Under the pieces are notes generated by a model that worked only from the letters and a program-made list of their open reading frames with translations, did not search any database and was not told where the DNA came from. Shown here piece after piece: positions 5,823 to 7,978 of a stretch of 7,978 nt of DNA. Source of the DNA: Deltaproteobacteria bacterium (GTDB taxonomy: Bacteria; Desulfobacterota; Binatia; UBA9968); the NCBI GenBank assembly GCA_016844625.1, contig JAERMN010000121.1:1-7978 (forward strand), read 5' to 3'. Each line of letters begins with the position of its first letter. The first letter of the stretch is position 1. The translations under genes were made by a program, and so were the position numbers.

Positions 5823-6833
5823 ATGAACCCACGTAAGCTGCCCGCTATTGTCTTGGCCTCATTCGTCCTATCGGTCCTGTTGGTCACTTCCCTTCCCGCT
5901 CGCGCCCAGGAAAAGAAAAACCTGCGCATCGTTTTCGTTAGCCTCTCCTGGAACAATCAGCTTCCCTACCGCATCGCCATCGCCAAAGGCTTTTTCAAAG
6001 ACCAGGGTCTCACAGTGGAGCAAATCTTCGTGCGCGGCGGCCCGACTGCGATCGCCGCCCTCGCGTCCGGCAATGTGGAGTTTGGCAGCATCGGCGGCGC
6101 CCAGGCGCCGATCCGTAGCAACGCGCGCGGCCTCGACCTGCACATCCTCGCTTCGCTATCCAACTATACCAACTACACGCTCCTCGGCAGCAAAGAAACC
6201 AAAAGCATCGAAGAGCTGCGCGGCAAGATCATCGGCATCACCGGGGCCGGCGCTTACTCCGATTTCGCGATCCGAATATTTCTGAAGAGACACAACTTCG
6301 ATCCTGACCGCGATGTCACGCTCCGCGCCATCGGCGGCACCGCGTTGCGCGCCATCGCCCTCGAGAGGGGCGTCATCAACGCCGCGCCATTCACGGCTGA
6401 AGATACCATCAGGCTGATCGACAAAGGTTTTCCGATGATCGTGAACCTGAACGAAGCGCTGCGAATTCCCCAGAGTATTCTGGTTACGCGCGGAGAAATG
6501 CTGCAAAAATATCCCGACACCTCGAAACGCTTTCTCAAAGCCATGATTCTGGGAATGCAGGTCGCCAAGCACAACAGGAGAGAAGCGATCCAGATCGGCC
6601 TCGCCAGCGGCCTGCCCGGTGAACTCGATCTTGTCAACCGCTCCTACGACCTCTTTAGTCCCGGCTACGCCGCCGATCTTTCGGTCGCCTGGGACGGCAT
6701 CCAAATCATGCTCGACGAGGACATCCGCACCGGCTTAGTCGACAAAACATTCACCCTCGACCGCGTGATCAACGATCGGATTCTCAAACAGGCACAGCAG
6801 GAGTTGAAAAAAGAAGGACGGCTGAGACAATAA
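5823..6833 (+). CDS. ABC-type solute-binding protein, NMT1/THI5-like (SBP 3, 336 aa)
   Basis: This is the third periplasmic binding protein in the run. The signal peptide occupies residues 1-28 (MNPRKLPAIVLASFVLSVLLV..., cleavage after PARA). Features in order are LRIVFVSLSWNNQLPYRIAI (34-53), AKGFFKDQGLTVEQIFV (54-70), GGPTAIAALASGNVEFGSIGG (about 72-92), SIEELRGKIIGITGAGAYSD (about 128-147) and a C-terminal helix-rich lobe ending EGRLRQ. Length is normal for the family. Unlike the neighbours, no purine-rich ribosome binding site precedes its ATG; the upstream sequence is GTAGCTCTCCC. Initiation is therefore probably coupled to termination of the small gene ending at 5815. Of the two SBPs upstream it most resembles SBP 2. 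No permease or ATPase follows. The ligand is unknown. Confidence 0.9.
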   Translation: MNPRKLPAIVLASFVLSVLLVTSLPARAQEKKNLRIVFVSLSWNNQLPYRIAIAKGFFKDQGLTVEQIFVRGGPTAIAALASGNVEFGSIGGAQAPIRSNARGLDLHILASLSNYTNYTLLGSKETKSIEELRGKIIGITGAGAYSDFAIRIFLKRHNFDPDRDVTLRAIGGTALRAIALERGVINAAPFTAEDTIRLIDKGFPMIVNLNEALRIPQSILVTRGEMLQKYPDTSKRFLKAMILGMQVAKHNRREAIQIGLASGLPGELDLVNRSYDLFSPGYAADLSVAWDGIQIMLDEDIRTGLVDKTFTLDRVINDRILKQAQQELKKEGRLRQ

Positions 6834-6874
6834 GTTTGTGGTAAGGTGAGTCAAATCGAGAAGGAGCTTCAGTT

Positions 6875-7687
6875 ATGATCCAAGAACTGGCCGCCGGCAT
6901 CCCCTATACCGTGGACACGGGTGAAAAACTCGTGAATGAAACCTTTGGCCCGAATAATATTCGCCGGCGCAAGACGGGCAGCCACGAATTAATGCCCATG
7001 TCATTGCGCAATGGCCGCTTGCCTGCCAACCAAACTTCACTAGAGAAACAGGGATTCATATTCGTCGAGCACAAAACCAAAGTTGCCGACTTCTTCGACG
7101 CCGAACAGCTGAACTCTGTTTACTACCCGGAAGTCGAGCAGTTGATCAAACGGGAATCCGGCGCCGAACGCGTGGTCATCTTCGATCACACGCTGCGCTC
7201 GGGCGACGAAGCCGAGCGGGAAGAGAAGCTTATCCGCGAGCCGGTCATGTCAGCGCACAACGATTATACCGAGTGGTCCGGCCCCAACCGGGTGCGCGAG
7301 TTTCTTCCCGACGAAGCCGAAGCCCTGCTCGCGCACCGTTTTGCCATCATTCAAGTTTGGCGCGCCATCAATCAGCCGATCCAAGCCAATCCCCTTGCGC
7401 TGGCAGATGCTCAGAGCGTGGCCTTCGATGACCTCGTCGTCGCCGAGCGCCGCTACCCGCACCGGGTCGGCCAAACCTATAGATTGAAATTCAATTCCGA
7501 TCATCGCTGGTATTATTTCCCCGAGATGCGCCGCGATGAGGCGCTGGTGTTCAAAGTCTACGATTCGAAAAAAGACGGCTGCGCCCGCTTCACGCCGCAC
7601 ACCTCGTTCGACGATCCATCGTCGCCGCCCAACGCTCCGCCGCGCCAGAGCATCGAAGTGCGCGCCTTCGCATTTTTCGCTTCCTAG
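6875..7687 (+). CDS. CmcJ/NvfI-family oxidoreductase (putative Fe(II)/2-oxoglutarate type, 270 aa)
   Basis: Residues 95-265 carry the hallmark segments of the family that includes cephamycin CmcJ, AsaB-like hydroxylase/desaturases and the fungal endoperoxygenase NvfI: RVVIFDHTLRS (99-109), AHNDYTEWSGPNRVRE (127-142), FAIIQVWRAINQPIQANPLA (156-175), SDHRWYYFPEMRRDEALVFKVYDS (208-231), RFTPHTSFDDPSSPP (238-252) and IEVRAFAFF (260-268). H128-x-D130 looks like the start of an iron triad. H210 is the best third ligand, with R220 ten residues later as possible 2-oxoglutarate contact; H242 is an alternative. There is no signal peptide, so it acts in the cytoplasm. AAGGAG (6861-6866) lies eight bases before the ATG. 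It starts 41 bases after SBP 3 with no terminator between, so it probably belongs to the same operon and may oxidise a compound brought in through these binding proteins. Family is confident; substrate is unknown. Confidence 0.9.
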   Translation: MIQELAAGIPYTVDTGEKLVNETFGPNNIRRRKTGSHELMPMSLRNGRLPANQTSLEKQGFIFVEHKTKVADFFDAEQLNSVYYPEVEQLIKRESGAERVVIFDHTLRSGDEAEREEKLIREPVMSAHNDYTEWSGPNRVREFLPDEAEALLAHRFAIIQVWRAINQPIQANPLALADAQSVAFDDLVVAERRYPHRVGQTYRLKFNSDHRWYYFPEMRRDEALVFKVYDSKKDGCARFTPHTSFDDPSSPPNAPPRQSIEVRAFAFFAS

Positions 7688-7727
7688 CCGGGAGTTTCAT
7701 CATCGATTACCCGTTGTAGTTTTCTAA

Positions 7728-7845
7728 CTTGGCGTCCTTTGCTGTCCTCGTAGGGGTGGGTTTCAAACCCGCCCCTGCATCTTTTGCTTTGCGCCAAGAC
7801 TCCGCCATAGGAGGACCAACCTTTGGCTGAGCCAAGCCCGCCAAG
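7728..7845. repeat. Palindromic intergenic repeat with GCCAAG-rich flanks
   Basis: A GC-rich palindrome has arms 7750-7763 and 7765-7778 (core AGGGGTGGG with CCCGCCCCT, apex TTTCAAA, two wobble pairs). It is enclosed by a further inverted pair, CTTGGCG (7728-7734) and CGCCAAG (7792-7798). GCCAAG recurs at 7831-7836 and 7840-7845, and TTGGCT-G-AGCCAA (7823-7835) forms a second small palindrome. The T-rich ATCTTTTGCTTT after the main stem means it may also terminate the operon ending at 7687. The look is of an interspersed REP-like element; copy number elsewhere in the genome cannot be seen here. Confidence 0.6.
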
Positions 7846-7891
7846 GCAAAATCCAACGCTGATTTTTCTTCCTCAATTTCACGCGCAGGGA

Positions 7892-7919
7892 TTCAAAAAT
7901 TCATCGTCTCTGGTATAAT
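7892..7919 (+). promoter_or_regulatory. Extended -10 promoter reading out of the right edge
   Basis: TGGTATAATT (7911-7920) gives a perfect TATAAT (7914-7919) preceded by TGN, the extended -10 form. A weak -35 TTCAAA (7892-7897) is 16 bases upstream. Transcription would start near 7926 and run rightward. Confidence 0.6.
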
Positions 7920-7954
7920 TACCCACGAACGTAAACCTTCCAAAGTGTGAAAGC

Positions 7955-7978
7955 TTGATCCTTCATCGTCGTCAGTTC
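7955..7978 (+). CDS. Possible first eight codons of a Tat-exported protein (truncated by the edge)
   Basis: From TTG 7955 the frame reads (M)ILHRRQF to the last base. R-R-x-F close to a start resembles the twin-arginine signal core, as in many exported binding proteins that begin with RRQFL or RRRFL. The extended -10 promoter about 30 bases upstream supports a gene starting here. The other near starts, GTG 7945 and GTG 7947, hit stops at once. There is no good Shine-Dalgarno site, and eight codons cannot prove a gene. Confidence 0.3.

Overview
The window looks like a chromosomal segment of an uncultured, moderately GC-rich, Gram-negative-type bacterium. Sec signal peptides are frequent, Shine-Dalgarno sites are ordinary, sigma70-like promoter hexamers can be picked out, and solute-binding proteins of the NMT1/THI5 type occur in tandem. 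Such expansion is familiar from environmental and soil proteobacterial-like lineages, but no marker gene is present, so the lineage is an inference.

Left part (1-1620): the 5' end of a HerA-like (DUF853-type) ATPase gene runs leftward off the edge. Divergent from it is a small exported protein made mainly of Gly-X-Y collagen-type triplets, with its own promoter and a textbook intrinsic terminator. A second small exported protein follows, also with its own promoter and a terminator-like hairpin. The two small proteins have different cores but similar signal peptides and similar lysine-rich C-terminal tails (DDKxKV..K...K-stop).

Middle (1683-3497): a calcineurin-like metallophosphoesterase (SbcD/Mre11-like) on + faces a D-2-hydroxyacid dehydrogenase on -. 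Upstream of the dehydrogenase is a 114-base divergent intergenic region carrying duplicated short motifs around a candidate promoter.

Right part (3612-7687): a probable operon on + encodes periplasmic solute-binding protein 1, solute-binding protein 2 (its RBS overlaps the previous stop), a 68-residue small exported protein, solute-binding protein 3 (7 bases after the small gene, with no visible RBS), and a CmcJ/NvfI-family oxidoreductase with an HxD iron-binding motif. No ABC ATPase or permease is present in the window. The operon could gather small organic ligands for a transporter encoded elsewhere and modify one of them oxidatively, but that is inference.

The right end (7688-7978) is intergenic. 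It has a large GC-rich palindrome flanked by CTTGGCG/CGCCAAG arms, then an extended -10 promoter, and possibly the first eight codons of a Tat-exported protein. No tRNA, rRNA, CRISPR, transposase or complete mobile element was seen.
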